From Adiantum capillus-veneris (Eukaryota > Streptophyta > Polypodiopsida > Polypodiales > Pteridaceae), in the NCBI GenBank assembly GCA_014529385.2, contig CM043952.1:157901057-157938556 (forward strand): a stretch of DNA of 37,500 nt, given 5' to 3'. The notes beneath the pieces are model-generated. The model saw nothing but the letters and a program-made list of their open reading frames with translations, ran no database searches and was not told where the DNA came from. The first letter of the stretch is position 1; the number at the start of each line of letters is the position of its first letter. A program made the position numbers and the translations under genes. Positions 11,520-22,304 of this stretch are shown piece after piece.

Positions 11520-12910
11520 ATACAAGGTCCACCACTTGTTCAAGCTAGATCTAAGAAAGTATATATACTGAGTCTTCAAACTAGTAAACCAAGGGAAGAG
11601 AGAAGCAGGGTCCATCACTTGTCCAAGCTCATCTCTAGACAACATAGAGATATGTTAGGTCTACTAATTGTCCAATATAGTCATGGAGAAATGATAGAAG
11701 GTTGATCCACTTGTCCAACCTATCATCTCTAGTAAAATGGGAGGTTTGGACTTAAGATTCACCATGTAACCAACCTATACTTCATTGTAATATGAAGAGT
11801 AGAAAATCAAAGCTCCACCACTTGTCTAAGGTAGTTCCAAAATCAACATGGAGAGAAGCAAGCTTCACCATTTGTCCAAGATAGGTTCCATTAAAACATG
11901 GAAAACCTCATATATGTTGTACATGGAAGCTTTTTTCCAAGGTCCACCACTTGTCCAAGCTAGGATCCATTAAAACATGGATAGAAACAAGGCTCCACCA
12001 CTCGTCCAACCTTTATAGCTGCAAAGTGTACCGGTTGTCTAAACTAGGCATGGGAAAATAATAGAAGGTCCACCACTTATCCAATATATTATCTCTAATA
12101 GCATGGGAGGTTTGGTCTCAAGATTTAGGAATTGGCTGACCTGTATTTCATTGTATTATGATGAATTTGGTTTTAAAGTCAACTACTTATCCAAGCTATA
12201 AGTTTATATCTTGAATGGTATTCCTTCCCATCACTTAGAAAACCAATGATATGTTGTACATGGGGGGGTTTGTTACAAGGTCCACCACTTGTCCAAGCTA
12301 GTTTCATTGAAACATGGATGAAGGCAAGCTCCACCATTTGTTAAAGCTAGACTCCATTGAAATCTAGAAAATCCATGCTATGTTGTACATGGGGTTTTTG
12401 TTTTAAGGTCCAACACTTGTCCAAGCTAATCTCCATTGAAACATGGAGAGGAGAAACACTCCACCACTTGTCCAAGCTAGGAAACATTGATAGTAGTTGG
12501 TTTAGTTTGAAGATCCACCACGTGTCTAGCCTAACTCTATTGAAACATAGAGAGAAGAAAAGGTCCACCAATTGTCCAAGCTAGGCTCCATTGAAACATG
12601 GACAGAAGCAAGCTCCACCATTTCTCCAAGATAGGCTCCATTGAAACATGGAGAGAATCAAAGGTCCACCATTTCTCCAATCCAGGCTCCAGTTGTCCAG
12701 CCTATAAGGTTATATCTTAAATGGTAATCTTTCTAATCACTTGGAATACCCATGATATGTTTTACATGGGGGTTTTGTTCCAAGGTCACCACTTGTCCAA
12801 GCTAACTCTATTGAAACATAGAGAGAAGCAAAGGTCCACCACTTGTCCAAGCTAGTCTCCATTGAAACAAGGAGAGAAGCAAGCTCCATCATTTCTCCAA
12901 GATAGGCTAG
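11520..12910 (-). repeat. 50-bp minisatellite, second reverse block
   Basis: Same orientation and unit as the 5.16-9.64 kb arm. The first 600 bp is the direct duplicate of 5166-5700: GAGTCTTCAAACTA at 5166 and GAGTCTTCAAACTAG at 11570, and TTGTCTAAACTAGG at 5631 and 12035, both 6404 bp apart. The end, near 12900, carries one forward-oriented fragment (GCTAGCTTGGATAAGTG). Confidence 0.85.
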
Positions 12911-13424
12911 CTTGGATAAGTGCACCTTGAAACCAACCTTCGTATGAGGCAATAGAGCATATGCTACATATTTTATGTATGCCCCATGCCTCAAATTAAG
13001 AAGTTATAGATTAGAAGTGGACCTTGCTTGAATGTCACATGCAATAAATTAAGGAAAAATAGCCAAGTGGATTGTATTCCTCAATGGATCCTTGCTTTCA
13101 CAAGTTGTGAACCTTGAGTCACTTTTACATTAACTTGGACAATTGGTGGACCTACAAACCAAGCTCTCCATGTTGAGATAAGTTGTAGGTAGGACAGTAG
13201 AACATAGACAACGATAATGGATGCAATATACTCGTCTCCTAATAATCCAATTGATTGAAACCATGGTATTTTAGTTGTTTGCATTGTGTATTGTATGTGC
13301 ATAAAGTGGAATGAGACCTTAAGAAAACTCAAATTTTTGACAAAATCTCTATATTTTGTACATGATATATTGAAAGTTGTCCAACCTAGGAATTGGGATT
13401 TTCCCACTTTACCTAATATGGTCT
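12911..13424. other. Spacer and copia-truncation boundary
   Basis: Weak forward-oriented repeat pieces (ACAAGTTGTGAACCTTGAG, near 13100) and AT-rich spacer. At about 13350-13390 there is reverse-oriented repeat-like sequence (TATTTTGTACATGA, GTTGTCCAACCTAGG), immediately followed by copia pol sequence. The transition near 13390-13425 is where the copia element was cut. No gene was recognised. Confidence 0.5.
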
Positions 13425-15108
13425 TTGAACGAGTACGACTAGACAAAGGTGCATCCAATTTACTATCACGCAAAGTGTGGACCAGCCATTTTGGCATACC
13501 TCTAGCCTACTCATTTTCAGCCCTTTCCTCATCAAGTACATCATTTACATCTGCATCAATAATAGGCTGATCTAAAACATTTTCAAAAACCCCCATAGGC
13601 TGTACATTTGCCTCATTGGAACTTACATTCGTATTTCCACCACTGAAAAGAGGCAACAAAGTGTCATAAATGTCCTGTGAGCTTACATTATTGTCTCTAG
13701 TACATGACAGCAAGGGCTGAACAGAATCTTCCACAAACACTACATCCCAAGAAACCAGAATACATTTTGGTTGCGGATGATACAACCTGTAACCTTTGCT
13801 TTCAGCACTATAACCAACAAAAATACATTTGACAACCTTATCATCCAATTTTCTGCGCTGCACATGTGGCACCAAAGCATATGCCAAACAGCCAAAAACA
13901 CGCATGTGCTCAATAGAAGGCTTTCTATCATGCCATGCTTCATATGGAGTAATAGAATGCAAAGCTTTCATAGGACACCTGTTAAGTACATAAGTGGCAC
14001 ACATGATGGCCTCAAGCCAAAAAGAATGCGGCAAAATTTGACTTTTGACCATACATCGTGCCATTTCCGTCAGTGACCTATTTTTCCTCTCAGCAACACC
14101 ATTTTGCTAGGGTGTATAAGGCACTATACATTGGTGTTTTATCCCACGGATAGCTAGAAATGCATTAAATTCATGAGACATATACTCCCTCCCTCGATCG
14201 GAACGGAGGGTGCACATAGTACATTTCGAGACATTTTCAGCGATAGCCAGAAATTGTTTGAAGCACATAAAAACTTTGGACTTCGCTTTAAGCGGAAATA
14301 CCCATGCATGCTTGGAGTAATCATCAATGAAAGTCATGAAGTACAGGTAATTGCCCAAGGACGGAGTTTCCATGGGCCCACAAACATCACTATGCACAAG
14401 CTGCAACCTGCATGTGGCCCGAGCTGAACCATCCTTTGTAAATTTAGAACGGTGCATCTTACCCAAAATATAGCCTTCACAAACATGTTTGACAGGTGCT
14501 TCAAGAGGCAGCAAAGAAGCAACCATATCAGATTTCTGCAAACGCAGCAAACTGGAAAAATTCAGATGACCAAAATGTGCATGCCAAAGTTTTGCATCTG
14601 AAATAGCCCTTCAATCTGCAATAGCATTTGCAAAATTTTGTCCACACTTGTCATAAAAAGTGAGCTTATACAGCCCACAGCACAAAAGCCCAGATGCAAC
14701 AATTTCATCACCAAAACTGAGATCATGAACTGTACATATGTCATCCACAAATTTGACTACAAGTCCAAGTCTAGCAAGTGCGGATACAGACAAGAGATTC
14801 TTCTTGATCCCAGGTACATAAAGTGCATCAACGAGTGTGAAGGAACTGCCATTAGCAGCAGTGAGCATAATCTTTCCAACTCCCTGAACTGGATAAGAGG
14901 CGTTGTTGGCACAAGTGGCTGAATTCCCATGAGGGACAGACTCCAGAGAGGTAAACAATTCATGATGTGAGGTAATGTGCTTTGTAGCACCACTGTCAAA
15001 ATACCACACATGTGAATCTGCAGCAAACTGACAAGCATGCATCATGGACAGCAGGATTGTAAGTGCACTCTGTGCTAAAAGTTCATTCTGCATTAACATC
15101 AGCAACAC
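13425..15108 (-). pseudogene. pol: Copia A pol: protease and integrase, RT missing
   Basis: One frame interrupted by three stops: TGA at 14611-14613, TAG at 14107-14109 and TAG at 13507-13509. Protease has WYFDSGATKHIT (D-S-G active site) near 15000. GAG-pre-integrase has LWHAHFGHL (after the first stop). The integrase core has VHSDVCGP, LRSDRGREY and, after the second stop, QNGVAERKNR, with the stop replacing the Gln of the usual YTPQQNG. The copia integrase tail with PKWLVHTLRD and SSRTRS follows the third stop. Homology ends there, just before reverse transcriptase would begin. Protease would cut the polyprotein and integrase would insert cDNA. None of this is functional. Confidence 0.88.
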
Positions 15109-16105
15109 GGTCTCCTTTCACAGAAGACTCAACAATGGCTGCATTTGTAGTGGAACTAGCATTTGCATTGGAACCACCCTCTTTCTTCTTAGCCTCTTTG
15201 GCCTTCAACTTAGGACACGACTTGATCAAGTGATCATTGGCTTTACAATAATGGCAACGCATCTTCTTTTTGCCCTTATCACCAGAATTTCCAAACGAAT
15301 TGCTGCCAACAGAAACATTAGGAACAGAATTTTTGCCTCTCACAGTAGAACCATAAGAAGTGGCTGCATTATTGTTACCACCCTTTCTTTGAGAATAAAT
15401 AAAAGCCTGTTCAACTGCACGCTGCCTAGTCCTCTTTTTTCTAGAAAGTGACTCTTGCAACAGCAATGTGCATAATGCATCAAACTTGACAACTTCAGGA
15501 TTTCCTTGGGTCATCAGTCTCCAAGTACTAGCAAAATTCTGGTAGGAATCTGGTAAGGCATCAAGAACAGCCTGCACAAGAGAACTGTCTAAAATGACTT
15601 CACCTGCAGAAATAAGCTGCTCATTGATATCCTTGACACTAGTAAGGAAAGTGTCCATATCATCTTCCTCATGCATAATCTTCGACTCCAGCTCTTTACG
15701 CAGCAAAGAAATTTTAGCCTCATTGCGTCTTGCATAAAGACCTGCTAGAATATCCCAAGCCTGTTTTGCAGATTTTATTGAACGGATGTGAGGAACAATG
15801 GTGTGCTTCACAGACAACGCAATCAATGCATGAGCCTGCGCATCCTTAACATCCCAACGAGCTTGTTCTGTCGTACGCAAAACAACTCTAACAGCTGCAA
15901 TCCTTGCAGCAAGACCTGCAACATCCTCAACATCGCCTACATCTTCTGAACCAAGACATACATCAATGCCCTGCACAATGTTCCAGACACCCTTTGACAC
16001 AAGAACATGTTGCATCATATAATCCCACATAGGGTAGTTGTCCCCATCCAACCTGTCCTCAGCACCAAACATCTTGAACACATCTGTGTTGTTGTTGTCA
16101 GCCAT
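15083..16105 (-). pseudogene. gag: Copia A gag (nucleocapsid polyprotein)
   Basis: Gag packages element RNA into cytoplasmic particles. I prefer the ATG at 16105 (MADNNNTDVFKMF), since the further open stretch upstream belongs to the leader. The product is 340 residues. Near the start is DRLDGDNYPMWDYMMQ, the typical copia gag opening, followed by a UBN2/gag-polypeptide-like helical region, a basic linker, and a zinc knuckle CHYCKANDHLIKSCP (C-x2-C-x4-H-x4-C) around residues 290-304. Gag itself is uninterrupted. It ends at a TGA close to the point where pol would continue in another frame, so a small indel near 15083-15108 has separated gag from pol. In intact copia elements of this type the two are usually one frame. 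Confidence 0.88.
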
Positions 16106-16453
16106 GGTAAATGTTGCACCTGATGTGAAAACTGCCCAAAAATAGGAGAAATGGAGTGGGAACAACCTGTGCTATATAGCACAAACTGTAGAAGACTATA
16201 AGGCACCTGTTGTGCAGAAAACGGCACTGACAGAAATTTTGCACAAAATGACGAAATAGCCTATGCAATACTGCCTGTAGTGGAAACGGAGGCCAAAATG
16301 AGCCCAAAACAAAATTCTGAGCAGACCATGCTCTACGAGCTCTCGCAAAATATTTGTCGACCTGCGAACGCTTGCCAAAGCTCACTGAAATCAAAGAAAG
16401 TGAGCAAGCGTGTGCTAGAGCAGCTGGCGACTAAGCCCGGGAGGACGTAACCT

Positions 16454-16465
16454 GCTCTGATACCA
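16454..16465 (-). promoter_or_regulatory. Copia A primer-binding site
   Basis: On the minus strand the bases read TGGTATCAGAGC, complementary to the 3' end of plant initiator tRNA-Met, two bases inside the LTR end. This is the standard minus-strand primer site of plant copia elements. Confidence 0.9.
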
Positions 16466-16467
16466 AT

Positions 16468-16694
16468 TGTTGGAATTAGGGTTGCAGAGAAACACACACA
16501 ACTTGGAGAAGATGAAGGAAGCTCAAGGCACACAATAGAGAGTGTGTTACTTAGTGTGCAATGGAAAGATAGATAGCCCTAGAGTGTTGGGTGTATATAC
16601 AATGCACGGGGGAAAAAACCTCCTAAAGAGGGAAAAAATGCCCCGGCGGTCCTAGTGTGTTCACACACATCACTACCACATGTATATGGTAACA
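16468..16694 (-). repeat. Copia A LTR (5' LTR of element)
   Basis: Begins TGTTACC and ends CCAACA on the minus strand (short TGTT/AACA inverted ends), about 227 bp. It contains a TATATAC promoter-like box at 16593-16600. The right boundary is placed where gypsy integrase codons resume at 16695. The boundary is inferred because the partner LTR is missing. Confidence 0.7.
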
Positions 16695-17570
16695 CAAATC
16701 CCCTTTCTGAAATTCCCGGACCTTAATTCGGCGATCATGCCAGTGCTTCCTTCGTTCCTGAATAATTTCTTGTTCCAGCATAGCCCGTTGCCTAAGTTCA
16801 TCTCCTTCGCATAAGTTCATCTAGGTGCTTTTTCATATTGTGGTTGAAGTCTAAGCCAATTTCACAACCATTCTCAGACTTGGGATAACAAACTCCATAG
16901 GAACCAAAGCTTCAGCGCCATACACCATTTTGAATGGTGTCAACCCTGTAGTGACCTTGTAAGCTGTCCTATACGCCCATAAAGCAGTCTGGAGTTTCAA
17001 ATCCCACTGGTTTGGCTTCTTCTGCACAACCTTAGTGAGAATAGTCTTGATTGTCTTCTTACTACATTTAGCCTGTCCATTGCATCTAGGATAATAAGGA
17101 GTAGATTTCCGATGCTTGACTTAAAGCATATCCAATAGAATTTCCATGGTGTCATTGATAAAATGTGTTCCTTGGTCTGACACAATCTCTACTGGACATC
17201 CATATCGACAGACAATATTCTCAAATAGAAACCTTGCAGTTGACTTGGCTGTGTTGTCAGGAACAGCCTTAGCTTCAACTTAGTGACATAACAAGTAGTC
17301 ATTACTATGTACTTGTTCTTTCTGGGGGTAACCTTCTTAAAAGGTCCCATAAAATCTAAACCCCATTTCATGAACACACCCAGTGGTTGTACTGTCGTTA
17401 AAGGAGTCATATATGTAGCTGTAGGTCTACCCATTCTTTGGCATATGTCACAGGTTTTACAAAAACTTCTAACATCAGCAATTAATGTTTGCCACCACAT
17501 ACCAGCTTGCAGAATCTTCTTGTAGGTAACTTCATTGGAAAAATGTCCACCAGATTTTCCATTATGTGCT
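16695..17570 (-). pseudogene. pol: Gypsy integrase
   Basis: Zinc-binding H2C2 domain (HFSNEVTYKK, then CKTCDICQRMG) is near 17430-17540. The core starts MKWGLDFMGPF near 17360. A small frameshift after VTK (about 17280) moves the reading to a second frame with IVSDQGTHF near 17180. The third catalytic residue is changed: the usual NGQAE reads NGQAK at about 17070, so Glu is replaced by Lys. Stops follow, then a third segment with RRIKVREFQKGDL ends at the copia junction. Multiple frame changes and the lost catalytic Glu mean it cannot integrate DNA. Confidence 0.8.
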
Positions 17571-17839
17571 TCTGAAATAACTTGCGTTCTCCCTTCCATA
17601 GGCACACAATGCCGAAGAATACCATCAACACCTAATCGATAGAGTGACCCTCCGATGATAGTAAACTTCAAGCTTTTGATGACCAAATATTTCTTCTCGT
17701 TCTGCTTCCACTCCTCTGGGAAAGCGCCTTGAGAAAGAAACTGATAAACATCATACCATTCAGGGTCAACTGATTCTCCTACTTCCAACTGAAATAATTC
17801 ATCTTCCACTTGTTCGTCCCTCAAGGGTGCTTCTGAATA

Positions 17840-18485
17840 ACCCTCTGTACTTCTGGACAAAAAATCAGCTCCACAGTGATTCTTACCATGCTTATGAAAA
17901 ATATTGAATTCAAACTCCATTAGGAACATCATCCACCGTATCAGCCTGCCTTGAATAATGACTTTATTAATCAAGAACAGAAGAGCTTGATGATCCACAT
18001 AAAAACGGAACAATTTCCCTAACTGGTAATGCCTAAACTTTGTAGTGCTAAAAACCATTCCAAGGGCTTCTCGCTCAGTGGTTGTATAACCTAGCTCTGA
18101 ATCTGCGGCGACTGGCAAAATAAACAAGATAATCAGTCCTTCCATCTGGCTGAGCCAATATCACCCCCATTGCCAGTCCCGAAGCGTCCACATGTACATG
18201 GAAAATAACATCCCAATTTGGTTGCCTAAGGATTGGTTTACTGATAATGGCCTTTTTTAGATTCTGAAAGCTTTCCTCACATTCAGCAGTCCAATTGAAC
18301 TTACTGGTCTTCTTTGTGAGCTCGTATAATGGTACTGCTTGAGAGGCAAACTTATGCACAAACCTTCTATAGAAGTTAACATAACCCAGGAAAGAGCTTA
18401 GCTCAGATGCATTTCTGGGTGCTTTAGCTTGCTGAACACACTGGATTTTATCGTTGGCCATTTCTATTCCATTACGGGAAACCAC
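17840..18485 (-). pseudogene. pol: Gypsy RNase H and RT connection
   Basis: From 18485: RT thumb/connection sequence with ELSSFLGYVNFYRRFV, then the RNase H start FHVHVDASGLAMGVILAQ (first Asp). A frameshift near 18100 (after YFASRR) moves the rest (GYTTTEREALGMVF, FYVDHQALLFL, HCGADFLSR) to a second frame. RNase H would degrade the RNA of the RNA-DNA hybrid. The catalytic residues are recognisable but on different frames. Confidence 0.82.
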
Positions 18486-18489
18486 ATGT

Positions 18490-19434
18490 CCCAGTAGTGT
18501 CCCTTCCAGACTAGGAAAATGGATTTAAATGGATTCAAAAAAATCCGTTTCTCCTAATAGCGTTTGAAAACCATTTCTAGGAATAGTAAGTATTGTTTCT
18601 CATCTAAATATACATTAAAGTCATCCATAAATATGGCGAGGAACCGATGAAGGAACCCATTAAACATTTCCATCATACATCGCTAAAAAGTAGCGGTGCA
18701 TTGCACAGGCCGAAAGGCATCACCAGATACATGAAAGCTCCCCACTCGATGATGAAAGCGGTCTTCGCTCTATCTTCAGGAGCAATCTGTAACTGGTTGT
18801 TGCCACTGTAACCATCGATAAAGCTATACATTTCATATCCTGCGATCTCATCAAGCAACATGTCAATAAAAGGCAATGGAAATGGATCTTTGATAGTTTG
18901 GGTGTTGAGTTTCCTATAGTCAACACGAACTCTCAATCTCCCATTCTTCTTGGGAACTACGACTATGGGAAACATCCAATTGCTACTGGCCACCTGTGTG
19001 ATGAACCCAGCCTTGAGAAGATTGTCAATCTCCTCTTTGACCTTCTTAGCATAGTTGGGGTTCATTCGGTATCTTTGCAGTCGTACTGGTCGAGCATTTG
19101 GCTTCAACGGTATCCTGTGCTAGCATAATTTAGGATCCACCCCTTTCAGGTCTATGTGTTCCTAGGCAAATATGTCTTTGTAGTTCTGGAACATCCTGTG
19201 TGCCTTTTCCTTCATTATAGGATTGAGATGCTTATTGACCTTGATCATCCTAGGACTATCCTCCGAGCCTAGGTTCCATTCTTCAACTTCTTGGTCGTCT
19301 GGAAGCAACCAATTAGGCCCGCCTCCTTTTCTCTTGGTTGATTCCTCAACATAATCCCAGGATGGCCCATTCAGTTCTGAATCAGCATTCTGATCCACTG
19401 TGTGCTCTTCAAAATGTACTAGCTCCTCTACCAT
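18490..19434 (-). pseudogene. pol: Gypsy reverse transcriptase
   Basis: The pre-RT linker ends YKDIFA, then TAG at 19162-19164 and TAG at 19120-19122 in the same frame. The RT core follows: RRYRM-type start (LQRYRMNPNYAKKVKEEI), VVPKKNGRLRVRVDYRKLN, FIDGYSGNNQLQIAPEDR and LVMPFGLCNAP. Just after NAP a 1-base loss shifts the frame, and TAG at 18683-18685 sits where Gln is expected. The catalytic motif is found in the shifted frame as IFMDDFNVY near 18610-18640 (F-M-D-D in place of Y-x-D-D). The FMDD aspartates survive, but the gene cannot be read through. Confidence 0.85.
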
Positions 19435-19688
19435 GCCAGTTTCAGCTAATTCCTCCAGCCTCCCAGTTAACTAAACTGATCTTTCCCCTGTGTTGATTTC
19501 AGTAAACTGATCTGGGAATTGCTTTTTTTGCTTGTCGGCATGCTCTTTATTTAGTAAAACTACATTCAAGTCAATCTCTGCTAAAGGAAATATGTTGAGA
19601 GCTGCTAACATTCATTCAATCTTCTTTGCCTTGTACTTATGGCATAATTTCTTCGGCCTCAGCTCTTTTCTCGAGCTCCTAGTATTGT

Positions 19689-20051
19689 TCATCTGGATTT
19701 GAATTCTGTCCTGGCCCCTTCTATGGTTAAGGTTTGATTTGCATAGTCATGAACAACATGTAATGTTCTCAACCATGGGTGCCCTAGCAGCATCCCATAT
19801 GCCCCTTGCACATCCACAACTAAGAAGTTGGCTTTAAATTTTTCCTTGACTACTCTTATCTGCATATTTTCAATCATGCCCGTAGCTTGTACTACTCTGT
19901 GATCTGCCATTCGCACTTTAAATGGTGATGGCTTTAGATTCGTAATGCCCATCCTCTGTTGGAGATGGACTCCCATTATATTCACTCCTGCTTCTCCGTC
20001 CAAGATAACACTTGAAAGAGGTTCCCATTGCTTTTGATCCTTGTAGTCCAT
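19689..20051 (-). pseudogene. pol: Gypsy aspartic protease
   Basis: Open for 120 residues. Active-site region VILDGEAGVNIMG near residue 17, where the family usually has D-S/T-G (here the phrase is D-G-E-A-G; LDGGxGVN is a known variant of plant gypsy proteases). The flap and second hydrophobic loop VQGAYGMLLGHPWL follow, as in retropepsin-like gypsy domains. It would process Gag-Pol in particles. Between here and RT lies about 250 bp of linker with no confident domain. Confidence 0.75.
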
Positions 20052-20226
20052 CTGAATGAGTGGTACTTCATCATCTCAGACAGCCCGTCAGATCCACTGT
20101 TATGGCCTCCACTTCAGCTTTCTTGCACTGTCCGATGAAGTTTTCCACTTCAGGCAAGGTTTTTCTGATATCTTCCAGCTCCACAATCAGCTTTTGAATT
20201 CTATCACAGATTTTAACATGGATTTA

Positions 20227-21397
20227 TTATTTCTCTTGATCATACTGGTTGTCAGAGCTCAAAGAACTGGTTGTATCTTCACACTGCCATTCCTCCCTTG
20301 CAACGCTTCCACTCCTTCCATCAACTCCCAGTTCACCAATCATTCCTTGTACCGCAACCAGCATGGTCTCGGTTATACCCGGTATTGACTGATCTTTCTC
20401 AGTTGATTGGGCTGGTATCTTCTGAATGACTCGGGCTTTAGAACTTTTTGGCTTCTCTGGCAGCTTCTTGGATAAATCCTCCATGATTTTAGCCGCTAGT
20501 TCTCTTTGCTCTTGCCATTCATCTACCACCTTCTCTTTACCCTTGGCCTTCCAAATCTCTCTTTGTTGAGCCTTCAATTACCACGCCTTTGCTTCTTGTG
20601 ACTGCCCGTACTGGGACTGGCTCTAGTGCCTTAGCCTCAGTAGCAGTAGGTACAGGTGCGTCTGGGCATTGAGCCGTGAAATGCTCGTACTTCCCACAAG
20701 TGTAGCAATTCAAACTCCAGCTCTGGAAGTTTCTACGCCCTCTACCTCGACCTGTGCCCGCTTGGAATCGGCCATGTCCTTGACCAGTACCCTGTCAAGC
20801 GGGGTAATGGTAGTACCACTTTCTCGCTGCCTCCTTCAAGGTTTGCGGAAAGTATTCCCCCCAATCATCCTCATCAATATTCTTCAGCTCAGCATACTGC
20901 TCAAAATATTGTATGTGAACGTCTGGATCATCCTTCTTGCCTCCCTTGAATACTGGAAAAGAAATTTTCAAGGAAGATGTGTAATCATTCCGATTACCAC
21001 TGGTTATGCCGCCTCTCTTCTTAGATTCTGAACGACGCTCGGGAGTCTTCTTACAGTTGTCAGTATCGGCATCCCAATCAATATTTGTTTCTGTCTCTGT
21101 GTTAGTGTCCTCTCTGGCCCTGCTAGAAGTGTGGTGACTGCCTTTACTACCTTTGGCACCCTCATCCCCCTACCTGGACCGAGAACTATTGGCTTTCCGT
21201 GCTTCCCTTTCTGTCCGTCTGCATCTAGAGTGACTGGAATGCTGTGAGTCCTGCGTCTCATCAGCCTGACTATGCTCCTCCTGAGCCTCAATGTCAATCA
21301 CCCTCTCTTGCTTAGGGTCAGACTCTCTTCCCGACTCCTCAGGAATAGGATCAACACGGATGGTGGATTTCCGGCCACGACTGGTTTTGGGTGCCAT
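20227..21397 (-). pseudogene. gag: Gypsy gag, fragmented
   Basis: Starts at ATG 21397 (MAPKTSRGRKSTIRV), with an acidic Glu/Asp-rich N-terminus, then breaks into short frames. The nucleocapsid zinc knuckle CYTCGKYEHFTAQC (C-x2-C-x4-H-x4-C) is encoded at 20666-20707 in a frame with no long ORF, showing that indels have cut gag. A Lys/Glu-rich linker (20577-20227; KAKGKEKVVDEWQEQRE) leads to protease. The gag of gypsy elements forms the particle and binds RNA. Confidence 0.75.
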
Positions 21398-21515
21398 TAC
21401 TGTAGCTGAGAGCTTCCAATTGGGAGAAGAGTGTTTCTGTCAATGAGCTTTAGCTCTAGCCACCGTGATTTCCAAAATGGAATTGGTGATGATCTCTTGA
21501 GATAGCTAATTCCAG

Positions 21516-22225
21516 TGTTAGAAGATTTCAGCTATACTGGTGATGTCTTAGTTCAGACAGTAGACTGGACAAAGGAACAGAAATTGAACTGGAATACATC
21601 TACTGGAATAAGAACCAGACTATGCACTGAGAATGATATTCATATTTAGAGTATTGAATACAGAGTAAGTGTAACTGGAATATACTGTTGTGATTGGAAT
21701 TACAGATGAAAGATTACAAGGAGTATGATGTGACAGAAAGATAGAGTACAGCCGACAACAACTGCCAATGATTGACAACTCAAGTACAACAAATGCCACC
21801 AAAATGCTAACCCGATTATGCTCACAATTATGCTAACCCGATTACAATGTAATGGGCCCTATTTATATGCCTTGGGTTTACCATGGTAATTACCGTAGTA
21901 ATTACTGACTGATTCACTGCTCGTCTCATAAGAGAGCGTTCCCACTTAGTGAAACTGTCTCAGCCGTCTACATATCACACAGCTATTGTATAGAACACTA
22001 ACTCCTTAATAGGTATATGTTAGCTATAAAGCATCTATGGGCTGGTAATAGCTACCTCATACTAGTAAAATATCTCAACATTAGCTATTGGTTGTTTGTA
22101 GGGTATACCTTCTCATTCCCTTATTGAAAATACAGCTATTACCTGTGTAATAGGCTATAATTGCTAATAGTTTTCTGATTCTTGTTTAACAACTGAACAT
22201 CATGTTGGAAGAAATCTTCTAAACA
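21516..22225 (-). repeat. Gypsy LTR
   Basis: About 710 bp. The plus strand begins TGTTAGAAGATTTC and ends GAAATCTTCTAAACA, near-perfect inverted repeats of about 15 bp with TG/CA termini. One base past the inner end on the minus strand is TGG, as a PBS requires. A TATAAATAG box reads on the minus strand at 21860-21868, between a U3-like region and the gag leader. Its U3 has many TAGCTATT or AATAGCTA motifs. Boundaries are inferred from the termini because the second LTR is absent. Confidence 0.7.
21860..21868 (-). promoter_or_regulatory. TATA box in gypsy LTR
   Basis: TATAAATAG on the minus strand inside the LTR, about 460 bp from gag ATG. Good match to a plant TATA box. Confidence 0.6.
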
Positions 22226-22304
22226 TCATTACGTTGCTATTTCCTTTTTTAGCTAGTTGGTTATTGTTTTCAAAAGGTTAACTTTGTTTTTTTTTTTTTG
22301 GCAG

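Larger units (their letters stand above)
13425..16694 (-). mobile_element. Truncated Ty1/copia retrotransposon A
   Basis: Reading on the minus strand from 16694: LTR (about 227 bp), initiator-Met-type primer-binding site, gag with zinc knuckle, protease, GAG-pre-integrase and integrase, then loss of homology near 13425, before reverse transcriptase. RT, RNase H, polypurine tract and the other LTR are absent. The right end falls inside a gypsy integrase gene directly after codons for EFQKGDL, so this element inserted into the gypsy element or was joined to it later. Multiple nonsense codons and a gag/pol frameshift mean it is inactive. Plant copia order (gag-PR-IN-RT-RH) is followed as far as it goes. 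Confidence 0.9.
16695..22225 (-). mobile_element. Ty3/gypsy retrotransposon, decayed and disrupted
   Basis: On the minus strand from 22225: a 710-bp LTR, a TGG-beginning possible PBS, gag with zinc knuckle, protease, RT, RNase H and integrase, the classical gypsy order. It is interrupted at the integrase C-terminus by copia A; the 3' LTR is not in the window. Several frameshifts and stops and a lost integrase Glu make it inactive. The protease and RT style (LDGxxGVN, FMDD) fits non-chromodomain plant gypsy lineages, but I cannot name a clade. No chromodomain is visible because the end is missing. Confidence 0.9.

Noticed and set aside
1-12910. CRISPR-like array of 20-bp cores
   Set aside because: Units are degenerate tandem copies without unique spacers, and the genome is eukaryotic with no cas genes.
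13081-13497. Independent minus-strand gene starting MPKWLVHTLRD
   Set aside because: The first 30 residues are the continuation of copia A pol after a stop; the remainder is minisatellite-like flank.
16997-17185. Small minus-strand frame over gypsy integrase (62 codons)
   Set aside because: It is a shadow frame; integrase residues (SDQGTHF, NGQAK) are read in another frame.
13425-22225. Horizontal transfer or viral origin for the retroelement block
   Set aside because: Domain order, PBS and LTR features are standard for resident plant Ty1/copia and Ty3/gypsy elements; no env-like frame seen.
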